Shown here: positions 1 through 7,146 of the stretch, piece by piece
How the letters are laid out: each line of letters opens with the position of its first letter
Position numbering within the stretch: position 1 is the stretch's first letter
NCBI RefSeq assembly: GCF_019443505.1
Contig: NZ_CP080377.1
Location: 6,448,001-6,512,000, forward strand
DNA: 64,000 nt
Source: Janthinobacterium sp. PAMC25594
GTDB taxonomy: Bacteria > Pseudomonadota > Gammaproteobacteria > Burkholderiales > Burkholderiaceae_D
Reading direction: 5' to 3'
The notes under the pieces: model-generated
What the model was told of the DNA's origin: nothing
Database searches by the model: none
The model's input: only the letters and a program-made list of their open reading frames with translations
Translations under genes and position numbers: made by a program

Positions 1-172
1 TGGGCACGTTCTCGGGCCATAAGTAGAGCGCCTCGCTGATGACAGGTGCCCGCCGAATCCGCAGCCCCATCACTGCTGCCGCCTCTTCGGCCGCCTCGCG
101 CCTCTGCTGTTCGTCCTCTTCAGATTCCACCAGGCCGAGCGCCACATGGCGCGCGACCTGACTTAGTTTTTT
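1..172 (-). CDS. gpT-like frameshift extension of the tail chaperone (partial)
   Basis: After a -1 slip at the heptamer AAAAAAC (172-166, minus strand) the reading frame stays open to the window edge. It reads LSQVARHVALGLVESEEDEQ, continues through an Ala/Glu-rich stretch, and ends SEALYLWPENVP. The LWPEN motif resembles the T domain of lambdoid gpGT fusions (DUF1799-type proteins); that assignment is from memory of the family. There is no plausible independent start at its beginning, which supports production only as a G-T fusion. Truncated by the window. Confidence 0.65.
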
Positions 173-510
173 GCCTTGGCGCCGGCCTCTTTCATGTAGG
201 CGGTGAAGCACAGCATGCCCAGGCCGGAGATATTGAGGAGGGCTTCGAGCGCCTCGGCGCAAAACTCCGCCGGGGTGTCATCTTCCTCCAGCACCAGGCG
301 CTGATCGCGCCAGCCGGTTGCGACGCCGGAGATGAACTCGTCCACTTGCGTTTCGCCACTGCCCAGGGCCGTTTTCAGGTCCGCAGCATCGAGGCGATTG
401 CAAATCAAGGTGAATTTGAACGCGATGGCCTTGCCGCTCTCATTGGTATGGGAGCCGGCCACCAGTACTGCCACGGTATTACCGACAACGATTTTGTATT
501 TTTTGGTCAT
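163..510 (-). CDS. Phage tail assembly chaperone, gpG-like
   Basis: Zero-frame product of 115 residues starting at the ATG at 510 (MTKKYKIVVGN...); an upstream in-frame extension to 591 runs into the tail tube region and is less likely. It lies directly downstream of the tail tube gene, the place of gpG in lambda, where this chaperone coats the tape measure protein during tail assembly. The gene ends ...GAKAKN-stop on the sequence GCA AAA AAC TAA, so the stop sits right behind a classic -1 slippery heptamer (A AAA AAC at 172-166). Function is inferred from position, size and the frameshift signal, not from a family motif I can verify. Confidence 0.75.
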   Translation of the reverse strand: MTKKYKIVVGNTVAVLVAGSHTNESGKAIAFKFTLICNRLDAADLKTALGSGETQVDEFISGVATGWRDQRLVLEEDDTPAEFCAEALEALLNISGLGMLCFTAYMKEAGAKAKN

Positions 511-550
511 GATGTATTTCCTGACTGCGGGGCCAGCATGGCCCCTGGGT

Positions 551-1522
551 TTAAAAACTGGTAGTGATGCGGATTTCGTCGTTGCCGGCAACCGGGTTGA
601 CCAGCAGCTTGTAACCGATCATGCGGGCGCCGTTAAGGTCTTCCTTGGACGGCTCAATGCGCTGCACACCGGGCATGAACACGCCGACACGGCTGCCGGC
701 AACAGTGCCGTGGATCATGCCGAGGCTCGTCTTGGCGGTGGCCAGCACGGCGGCCATGGCGGCAACCTCCTGCGCCGCCGTCAGTTCCAGCTGCACTGCG
801 CCTGTTACCTTGCGTTCGGTAATTGGTACGGATTCACCACCCAGTAGCGCCTGAAACGGCGAGGTGACACCCAGATCAACCGTCAGCCCCTTACTCGGGT
901 AGGAATCGCCGCCGATCAGCGCTGGTGGCGTGGTGATCGCATGTGTAGCACCCCACATCAGCTTACCGGAGTTGGCATCCAGCACGATCTCCGGGACTTG
1001 CCACTCTTCCAGGTCTGCCGTTGGAGCAGCGGCCTCGCGAATGCCGCCGTACAGGCAGACGAACTTGCACGAGATGACTGGTTTTTCGCCAACGCTCAAC
1101 TTCAGCGAAGCGGTACCGCGCGCGCCCAAGCCTTTATGCAGCACGCCATCGTCATACCAGTAAATGGTGGCCGATTCGAAACCTGTTGAAATCGGGACAT
1201 AATCCACACGCACGCCTGCCGTGATGACCTCGGCGAAACCACAGGCGCGCAGCAGCGGACCCCACGCAGGCGCGGTACCCAGTGTGCCGGCACCGACCAG
1301 TTCGACGTCGAAACCCATTTCAACGTGGCGGCTACCGACCAGCTGCTCGTCACCGCCAAGGTATGGCCGGATATTATTGCGGTCGACGTTTTGCGCGTTC
1401 AGCGGGTTGATGCTCAGCGTGCTGACCAGCATTGCGTTGGCCGCGCCAGTTGGCACTGCGTCGACACCGTATACTGGCTCGATCTTGGCGAGGATCGCCG
1501 TATTGCGAATGAGGCGAGACAT
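551..1522 (-). CDS. Phage major tail tube protein
   Basis: A 323-residue protein (MSRLIRNTAILAKIEPVYGVDA...) with the N-terminus typical of tail tube proteins of long-tailed phages: a short helix, then residues reporting on 'PTGAANAMLVS' and a beta-rich body. It would polymerise into the hollow tail tube around the tape measure. It lies between the tail terminator and the tail chaperone, matching lambda gpV. Length is on the large side for the family (often 150-330). Start at ATG 1522. Confidence 0.8.
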   Translation of the reverse strand: MSRLIRNTAILAKIEPVYGVDAVPTGAANAMLVSTLSINPLNAQNVDRNNIRPYLGGDEQLVGSRHVEMGFDVELVGAGTLGTAPAWGPLLRACGFAEVITAGVRVDYVPISTGFESATIYWYDDGVLHKGLGARGTASLKLSVGEKPVISCKFVCLYGGIREAAAPTADLEEWQVPEIVLDANSGKLMWGATHAITTPPALIGGDSYPSKGLTVDLGVTSPFQALLGGESVPITERKVTGAVQLELTAAQEVAAMAAVLATAKTSLGMIHGTVAGSRVGVFMPGVQRIEPSKEDLNGARMIGYKLLVNPVAGNDEIRITTSF

Positions 1523-1525
1523 GGA

Positions 1526-1696
1526 TTACTCCTGGTTGAGTTGCGTGGCCGTGGCCGGATTCTTGACGAGCGAGCCGTCAACAGGGTTGCGGGTGTAGCT
1601 GCCGCCCGTTTTCGGCTCGGCATGCCGGATAGGTGCGGGTGTGGCAGCCACCGAGGGGGCTGGTGCTGCCGGCGGCTTGGGTGTATTAATATCCAT
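1526..1696 (-). CDS. Small phage protein, Ala/Pro-rich
   Basis: Fifty-six residues starting MDINTPKPPAAPAP. The chosen ATG (1696) overlaps the stop of the preceding tail terminator gene by one base, as expected for translational coupling. A longer frame from 1753 would sit entirely inside the tail terminator gene and is rejected. The N-terminal half is Pro/Ala-rich and probably disordered; the C-terminal half is polar (GGSYTRNPVDGSLVKNP). I do not recognise a family. Small genes between tail terminator and tail tube are common in siphoviruses. Confidence 0.6.
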   Translation of the reverse strand: MDINTPKPPAAPAPSVAATPAPIRHAEPKTGGSYTRNPVDGSLVKNPATATQLNQE

Positions 1697-2139
1697 CAGG
1701 TCAAGGTCCTTCCTTTTGTTTTGTGCATCACGACGAATTTGGCGGTAATACATGCAATTTTTGAATCGAGCTCGTCAACTTCCCACGACAGCGTGTCGCC
1801 GGGCAATGGCTCAAACGACATGGCAGCCCCTCCGAGCGTCGGCGCCAGCGCCAGGCGGTCAAATACATCCATCAGCAGCGCATCGGCGACCGCGTCCGGC
1901 TCGCTACCCGTGGCGCGCGCATAGCATTCGACGTTGACCAGCGTGGCCCAGGTAGTCGGGCCACCAATAATCTCAGCCAGGGTCGAGGTGCTGCGCTCGA
2001 CCCGCACTACGATGGCGCTGGGCTGGTCGGTACCGATGGCGCGGGTGCGCGAGCGATAAATGCGGCCCCCAGCCAGCGCCGGCTCGACGCGCAGTTGCTC
2101 CAGGATGGCGCTGACCACGCCGAACTGCGCACTGTTCAT
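1696..2139 (-). CDS. Phage tail terminator protein, gpU-like
   Basis: A 147-residue protein (MNSAQFGVVSAILEQLRVEPALAGG...) with the alpha/beta layout of small tail terminator proteins, which form a ring at the head-proximal end of the tail and stop tube growth. A short N-terminal helix is followed by RVERSTSTLAEIIGGPTTWATLVNVECYARA, a strand pattern common in this group. Its place between the head-tail joining protein and the tail tube equals that of lambda gpU. It overlaps the upstream gene by four bases. Assignment relies on position and size as much as on sequence. Confidence 0.65.
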   Translation of the reverse strand: MNSAQFGVVSAILEQLRVEPALAGGRIYRSRTRAIGTDQPSAIVVRVERSTSTLAEIIGGPTTWATLVNVECYARATGSEPDAVADALLMDVFDRLALAPTLGGAAMSFEPLPGDTLSWEVDELDSKIACITAKFVVMHKTKGRTLT

Positions 2140-2453
2140 GGACGCTCCAGGAATACCAGCGTGATGCCGGCCGGTTGCTCACCATCCGGCCGGCGCTCGG
2201 CAACACTCCAGGCAACAGGGGCGCTAGCGCCGACAGCGATCTGGATGATGCTGCCTGCGAAATCAGCCGGCACATCGCTATTCATGATCTGCATTTGCGG
2301 CGTCGAAGCGCCCATCTGCGCACCACCAACCGTGGCCGCCGAATACTCGGCATCGAAGATCACCGGCACCGTGCTGGTGCCGATGATCGCCTTAGCGTTG
2401 GCCAGTTTTTTATGCGCTGTGCAGTTCATGCGCGCTTCGAGGACGTCGAACAT
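2136..2453 (-). CDS. Phage head-tail joining protein, FII-like
   Basis: A 105-residue protein (MFDVLEARMNCTAHKKLANAKAI...). The ATG at 2453 overlaps the stop of the preceding decoration gene (TGATG), supporting a coupled start; an internal ATG at residue 9 is an alternative. The beta-rich body (VIFDAEYSAATVGGAQMG; SIIQIAVGASAPVAWSVAERRPDGEQPAGITLVFLERP) fits the small FII family, which joins the filled head to the tail. Position between capsid and tail terminator genes agrees. Confidence 0.6.
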   Translation of the reverse strand: MFDVLEARMNCTAHKKLANAKAIIGTSTVPVIFDAEYSAATVGGAQMGASTPQMQIMNSDVPADFAGSIIQIAVGASAPVAWSVAERRPDGEQPAGITLVFLERP

Positions 2454-2779
2454 CAGGCGTTGATCTTGATGTTGACCGTGCCGACGCCTGCACCAGCTGG
2501 CGCCGCGGTGAAGCCCGCCGCCGTGTTGCCGGCAGCGGTGGTAGTCAGGCGATTGTTGGCAGCATCCCAGTACAGCAGGTCGCCCAGGCCGACCACGTCC
2601 GTGCCCAGCTTGGCGACTGCAAATACGCCTTCGGCGGTGATCGCGCCAGTCTCGCCGACGGCGATGTCGGCCAAGGCGATGGCGATGCGCTTGCCGATCA
2701 CGACCACTGCACCAGATGCGACAGCGGCAGTGGCCGTGTAGCTCAGGACGTTACCTTCTTGAATATAGTTCTTGGCCAT
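2453..2779 (-). CDS. DUF2190 family capsid decoration-type protein
   Basis: A 108-residue protein starting MAKNYIQEGNVLSYTATAAV. The pattern 'GNVLSYTATAAVASGAVVVIGKRIAIALADIAVGETGAI..EGVFAVAKL' is characteristic of DUF2190 proteins, which lie beside capsid genes and include head decoration proteins. I start it at ATG 2779, which has GGAG-like bases upstream, rather than at the longer frame from 2824 that adds an unrelated N-terminus. Directly downstream of the protease-capsid gene. Confidence 0.75.
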   Translation of the reverse strand: MAKNYIQEGNVLSYTATAAVASGAVVVIGKRIAIALADIAVGETGAITAEGVFAVAKLGTDVVGLGDLLYWDAANNRLTTTAAGNTAAGFTAAPAGAGVGTVNIKINA

Positions 2780-2838
2780 GATGGCTCCTATGTCGTGGAT
2801 TGGTGCGCCGCCGCAGCGGCGCACTCGGTATGCGCGGT

Positions 2839-4908
2839 TTAGGCGCCCGGGTTCTTGGCCATGGTGCGGAAGTCGAGCGCCTTGACGCCCGCATCCATGC
2901 GCACCTTGAATTCGACGCCATCGACGTGCCAGCCGTTTTGCTGCTCCAGCGTCGGCGCTTCGTTGCCGTCGAGGTACTGCACTTCGATGCAGTCATGCTG
3001 GTCCTTGCTGGCCACGCCGTACCATGCGGTCGCGGAGTTCGCATCCAGGCGGGCGTCGGCCACGACGTCAAACGTGCTGCGCACACTGTTGGGCACGGTG
3101 TTGTTCTTGTTGGCCGCGCCGACTTCGAACTCGCTCTCGCGCACCACGTTGGCCGTGCCGCGCAGCGCGCGCGGAACGATTAGCGTTTTTACGTCGAGAT
3201 TGAGAATCGAGCCGGTGCCATCCTTTTGCAGGCCCATGGCTACTTGCAGGGCATCAACCGTGGCGGTCGAAATGCCCGCGCCAGGCAGCAAATTTTTGTG
3301 GTCAGCATGGAACAGGGCAATGCCATCCGACATACGCGGGTTGCTGGTCAAAATCGCATAGACCAGGTCGCCGATGGTGCGGATCGCGGCGCGGCCCATG
3401 CGTTTCGGGATTTTGGTGAAAGCGTCGAGGTCGTCGTTGATGATGGCCTGGCGCGTCAGCGAGAACATTTTGCCGTAGGTGGCCAGTTGCACCGATTCGC
3501 CACGCTCGCCGATGTCGGCATAGGTGTATTCGGCGCCATCCTGGATCTTGTCGAGCGACGGGAAGGTGTTCAGGTCAACGCGCTTGCCGACCTTGAAATC
3601 ACCCAGCGTGCCTTTGGAGGTCCACAGCTGGAAGGTTTCTTCGGCTTCTTCGTAACCCTTCAGCATGGCCTTTTCGGCGATGTTGCCGAGCAGCATGGGG
3701 AAATCGCTGCCGGTATGGGTAAAGGCTGCGGCCACCAGCTTCATTTTGTCCATGCCCTTGGCATTGATGCCGGCTTGGTCCAGGCAAGCGCGGGCAATGT
3801 CGAGCATGCTGTAGCTGCGGAAATTGTTGCTGCGGTCATCCTTGCCCAGGCTGGAGCGCGCCAGCACCGACGCCTCGACGCCGGCCCGGAACTTGTCGCG
3901 CTCATCTTCGAGCGTCACGATGCGGCCGCCGCCCGCCGAACTGGCGCCAGCGCCCAAATGGGCCAGCAGTTTGGTGTTGGCCGCTTCGACCGTGCATTCG
4001 GTATCATCGGCGCAGACGGTCGCCAGGGCGCTGACACCTTCAGTCGAGGCGAATTTGGCGAAAGCTGCGCTGATGGAGGTGCGACGGGTTTTATCGGCTT
4101 CCAGCGCAGCAGCGGCGATCTGCTTGGCCGCAACAGCGGCAGCGGACGGCTCCACGGCTTGCGGATTAAGTGGTTGTGGCACGGCATTCTCCTTCGGGGT
4201 GATGGTGGGTTGTGGCGCGACAGATGCCGCAGGACCTGCTGGCAGCGGGAAAGATGCATACCGCGCCTGGATGGATGGGTTGAGGCTGGCCGAGGCAGCC
4301 AGCGGCAAGGCAGCGATGGCGGCATCGGCGAATTTGGCGGAGATTGCTTCCTCGGCCGTGTACCAGTGGTCTTTGCCGTCCTGCAACAAGGCCAGGATTT
4401 CGGCTTTGTCACCGCCAGTCTTGGCGATATAGCTGGTGGCCATGGCTTCGGCGTAGCTGTCGAGCATGTCGGCATCTTCGCGCAGCGACGCGCTGTTGCC
4501 GCCCGTGTACATCCAGGGGGCATGGATCATCAGCATGGCGTTATCGGCCATTTCGACGGTATCGCCAGCCATCGCGATCAGACTGGCGATGGAAGCGGCA
4601 ATGCCGTCGATCACGGTGGTGACGGCGGCCGGGTGGCGCTTCAACGCGTTGTAGATGGCCACGCCATCGGTCACGGAGCCACCATAGCTATTGATGCGCA
4701 CGGTCAGCGCATCGACGTCCAGCAAGCTCACCTCGCGCACAAAGTCCTTGGCCGCGACGGTATCGCCATACCAGCTCTCGCCGATATCGCCATAAATGAG
4801 GATTTCGGCGCGAGCTTGCGCGTTGACGCCGGCGGCCGGGCGCGCTTGGGCGCGGATGGTGTACCACTTTTCTGGCGTTGCTGCTGTCGTCGCTTTGGGG
4901 CTTGGCAT
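2839..4908 (-). CDS. ClpP-type head maturation protease fused to major capsid protein (gpT-like)
   Basis: One 689-residue chain with two functions. Residues about 35-200 are a ClpP-like serine protease: oxyanion region NSYGG at 73-77, nucleophile Ser106 in GIAASIASLIAMAGD, and His129 in MLMIHAPW. A Pro/Ala-rich linker and a helical stretch (about 230-350, scaffold-like) follow. Residues about 370-689 resemble Mu gpT-type major head subunits (FTKIPKRMGRAAIRTIGDLVYAILTSNPRMSDGIALFHADHKNLL). Presumably the protease cuts itself from the capsid domain during head assembly. ATG 4908 is chosen because AAGGA lies seven bases upstream; a TTG at 4926 lacks this. No separate protease or capsid gene is nearby. 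Confidence 0.85.
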   Translation of the reverse strand: MPSPKATTAATPEKWYTIRAQARPAAGVNAQARAEILIYGDIGESWYGDTVAAKDFVREVSLLDVDALTVRINSYGGSVTDGVAIYNALKRHPAAVTTVIDGIAASIASLIAMAGDTVEMADNAMLMIHAPWMYTGGNSASLREDADMLDSYAEAMATSYIAKTGGDKAEILALLQDGKDHWYTAEEAISAKFADAAIAALPLAASASLNPSIQARYASFPLPAGPAASVAPQPTITPKENAVPQPLNPQAVEPSAAAVAAKQIAAAALEADKTRRTSISAAFAKFASTEGVSALATVCADDTECTVEAANTKLLAHLGAGASSAGGGRIVTLEDERDKFRAGVEASVLARSSLGKDDRSNNFRSYSMLDIARACLDQAGINAKGMDKMKLVAAAFTHTGSDFPMLLGNIAEKAMLKGYEEAEETFQLWTSKGTLGDFKVGKRVDLNTFPSLDKIQDGAEYTYADIGERGESVQLATYGKMFSLTRQAIINDDLDAFTKIPKRMGRAAIRTIGDLVYAILTSNPRMSDGIALFHADHKNLLPGAGISTATVDALQVAMGLQKDGTGSILNLDVKTLIVPRALRGTANVVRESEFEVGAANKNNTVPNSVRSTFDVVADARLDANSATAWYGVASKDQHDCIEVQYLDGNEAPTLEQQNGWHVDGVEFKVRMDAGVKALDFRTMAKNPGA

Positions 4909-4950
4909 GATGCGTTCCTTAGTCAATGCGCTCAGTGTGTTTGTTTGGGT

Positions 4951-4986
4951 GTCTCATTTCTACGGAAAAATGAGACACTATTTTTC
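4951..4986. repeat. Intra-phage hairpin repeat, copy A
   Basis: Inverted repeat with 9-base arms GTCTCATTT and AAATGAGAC around an 8-base loop, followed on the plus strand by an A/T run ending in TATTTTTC. The 26-base hairpin (4951-4976) is identical to the one at 6822-6847. It lies upstream (minus-strand sense) of the protease-capsid gene. Possible roles are a late promoter/activator site or an RNA processing stem; the sequence alone does not decide. Confidence 0.7.
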
Positions 4987-5017
4987 GGAGTGTTGTTAGT
5001 GGGCGGTTAGTGGGCGA

Positions 5018-6547
5018 TTACGCGGGTTCGGAGTCGTCTTTTGGCGGCACGGCCTTGCCCTGGTTGGCGAAATCCGAACCAAAAATCAAGCCTTTTTCCT
5101 TGACGGCCTTGCGATGAGCGTCGATCTGCTCGAGCACATCGCGCGGGTTGGCGCCACGCTTGCGCATCACTTCGACCTCGCTGGCAAAGCCGTCCTGCAC
5201 CAGGGAATGCCAGGCCAGGGCTTCTTTCAACGGGTCGATCCAGGGCATCGACTGGCCGACAAACAGCGCATCGTCAGCGCTGGCCGGGTCGACATCCTTG
5301 GGCATGGGGACGGCGCCGGACAGGTGGGCGATCTGCACGAAGTCTTGCCACACGGGCTGCACCAGCTGGCCGACGAATTCATCCGTCAGCACGGCGTAGT
5401 TGATCCATTGCTCCACCAGTTCCTGGCGCTGCGCCGAATACGTGCCGTTGTAGTCTCGGGCCAGGCTGGAATAGCTGGCACCGACGCCGGCGGCAACCGC
5501 GCGCAGCTGCCCCTGGCGGAAGGTGATCAAATTCGGGTTGGGCCGGTTCGAGTCGATCATGCCGATCTCCTCGCCAACGGCCAGGCTGTCGATGATCATG
5601 CCTGGCGCCATGCCAATCTCGCGCGCAGCGGCCGGCGCGCGCGCGCCATTCTCGTCAGGCTGCCCATACAAATCGGGCGAACCGCGCTTGACGTAGGCAG
5701 TCAGGCTGGCGGCCACCTTGGCGGCGATGCGCTCGGACTCTTCGTAATCCTTGATGTCTTCCAGCCGCGTGATGACACTGGCGAATTCGGACACGCCGCG
5801 CATCTGGCCGATGCGATCAACGAACGCCAGGTGGTGCATGCGCGCCACTTCGATGCGCTTGACTTCGTAGCCACGCTTGGACCAGGTGCGCGCGCCTGGG
5901 AATTCCTTGTACGCCCAGTACGCCAGGGGCCGGCCCCAGGCATTGCGCTCGATGCCCTGATAGATATTGCGCGCCTCGTCCTGGTAGTCCATGGGGATCA
6001 GGTCAGCTTCGATCATTTCCAGCGAGTACGGCACGCGCGTACCATGATCCAGGCCGGCAACCGGACCGATCAAGCGCTGGGCGAATACCTCGCCATCGCG
6101 CAGCCAGGTCTTGGCCAGCATGCGCTGCACCTTGGCCCAGTGATGCCGATGCGTCACTTCAGGGATCAGGCACCAGTCGCGATAGGCGTCGCGCAGCAGC
6201 TTGGCGTACTCGTCATGGATCGTACCGTCACGGCGCCGCGGTTGCGGCTCGATACCGATGCCGGTCGGGCCGATGATGTTATTGACCAGGGTGCGCAGCG
6301 CGCCGCGGGCGATATCGTGGTTTTGTTCCAGGTTGCGCGCCAGGGTGCGCAAGGTCACCGCGCCTTGCTTGACCTGGGTATCGGGTGAGCCGGTATCTTT
6401 GGCGTGCTTGCGAAGGCGCGACGGCTTGGCCGCCTCGTACTGGTTCAGGACGCGTCGGGCAGCCAGGCGCTTGATGCCGGCATTTGGTGCGAAGAAGGAA
6501 ATAAGCTGGTCGACAACGTTCATCGACACCGGGATGGCGGCGGCCAT
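5018..6547 (-). CDS. Phage portal protein, lambda gpB family
   Basis: A 509-residue portal protein that would form the dodecameric DNA gate at one capsid vertex. Features of the lambda portal family are visible: RNLEQNHDIARGALRTLVNNIIGPTGIGIEPQP near residues 60-90, the region HRHHWAKVQRMLAKTWLRDGEVFAQRL, and YNGTYSAQRQELVEQW in the C-terminal half. The ATG at 6547 overlaps the stop of the gpW-like gene (TAATG). The longer frame to 6643 would read through that gene and is rejected. Confidence 0.93.
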   Translation of the reverse strand: MAAAIPVSMNVVDQLISFFAPNAGIKRLAARRVLNQYEAAKPSRLRKHAKDTGSPDTQVKQGAVTLRTLARNLEQNHDIARGALRTLVNNIIGPTGIGIEPQPRRRDGTIHDEYAKLLRDAYRDWCLIPEVTHRHHWAKVQRMLAKTWLRDGEVFAQRLIGPVAGLDHGTRVPYSLEMIEADLIPMDYQDEARNIYQGIERNAWGRPLAYWAYKEFPGARTWSKRGYEVKRIEVARMHHLAFVDRIGQMRGVSEFASVITRLEDIKDYEESERIAAKVAASLTAYVKRGSPDLYGQPDENGARAPAAAREIGMAPGMIIDSLAVGEEIGMIDSNRPNPNLITFRQGQLRAVAAGVGASYSSLARDYNGTYSAQRQELVEQWINYAVLTDEFVGQLVQPVWQDFVQIAHLSGAVPMPKDVDPASADDALFVGQSMPWIDPLKEALAWHSLVQDGFASEVEVMRKRGANPRDVLEQIDAHRKAVKEKGLIFGSDFANQGKAVPPKDDSEPA

Positions 6548-6777
6548 TATTGACCACCAAAGCGGGCGAGGGCGAAGCTCAGGCCGCCAATGCTGGGTGT
6601 GCGGCCGGCAGCGGTGATTTCGCGGTTTGCAGCCTGCTGCCATTCCTTGCGGCCAGTAATTACCGAGCCAAGGTCTTCCATGCGCAGGGTGCGGTCGCCC
6701 AGTTTGACTTCCTTCCCTTCCAGGATGGCAGCCTCGGCAGCGAGGTATTTGGCGAGCATGTCGGTTGCAATGGTCAT
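6547..6777 (-). CDS. Head-tail connector, gpW-like
   Basis: A 76-residue protein (MTIATDMLAKYLAAEAAILEGKEVKLGDRTLRMEDLGSVITGRKEWQQ...). The pattern of two helices flanking a short hairpin with 'LGDRTLRMEDLGSVITGRKEW' matches gpW/DUF6148-type connectors, small proteins placed between terminase and portal that complete the head vertex. Coupled to the portal gene by a one-base overlap. Ends LSFALARFGGQ. Confidence 0.75.
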   Translation of the reverse strand: MTIATDMLAKYLAAEAAILEGKEVKLGDRTLRMEDLGSVITGRKEWQQAANREITAAGRTPSIGGLSFALARFGGQ

Positions 6778-6821
6778 CGGGCGATCCTTTTGGTTGATCG
6801 CCCGACCTTACGGGGGTACTT

Positions 6822-6857
6822 GTCTCATTTCTACGGAAAAATGAGACTATATTTTTC
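6822..6857. repeat. Intra-phage hairpin repeat, copy B
   Basis: Same 26-base hairpin as at 4951-4976 (arms GTCTCATTT / AAATGAGAC), again followed by TATTTTTC on the plus strand. Here it lies between the end of the Mor-like gene and the start of the gpW-like gene, so both copies precede structural cistrons in the direction of transcription. Confidence 0.7.
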
Positions 6858-7146
6858 AGCCGCTCTTGATGATCTTGTAGAACTGACCGCGCGAGATCTG
6901 AAATTCAGCCTGCAGTTCGCGCCGGTTGCGCAGGTTGTAGCGGGTGCGGATGGCAAGCGCGCGCGCTTCCTGGTCAACGCTGCTCTTCTTGATATAGACC
7001 TCTTGCCCGCCCCAGGTAGTACGCATGGCGTCTTCGATATCGCGTACCTGGTCCACCGTAAGCAGTTCGCCGCCCAGCGCCGCGCGCACTGCAGTAAGCA
7101 GTGAGGCAAGTATGTCCGGCTGGTGCGCCTTTTGCTTTTGAATCAT
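6856..7146 (-). CDS. Mor transcription activator family protein
   Basis: A 96-residue protein starting MIQKQKAHQPDILASLLTAV; the ATG at 7146 overlaps the terminase stop (TAATG). The C-terminal half, ALAIRTRYNLRNRRELQAEFQISRGQFYKIIKSG, carries the helix-turn-helix pattern of the Mor/C family, which in phage Mu activates middle and late promoters as a dimer. Finding it inside the head operon suggests control of structural genes, possibly through the two hairpin repeats downstream of it. Target sites are inference. Confidence 0.8.
   Translation of the reverse strand: MIQKQKAHQPDILASLLTAVRAALGGELLTVDQVRDIEDAMRTTWGGQEVYIKKSSVDQEARALAIRTRYNLRNRRELQAEFQISRGQFYKIIKSG

Noticed and set aside
1526..1753. 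75-codon version of the small tail-region gene
   Set aside because: Its first 19 codons lie inside the tail terminator gene; the ATG at 1696 is coupled to the terminator stop.
3226..5010. 594-codon open frame on the plus strand
   Set aside because: Antisense to the protease-capsid gene, which has catalytic residues and phage context.
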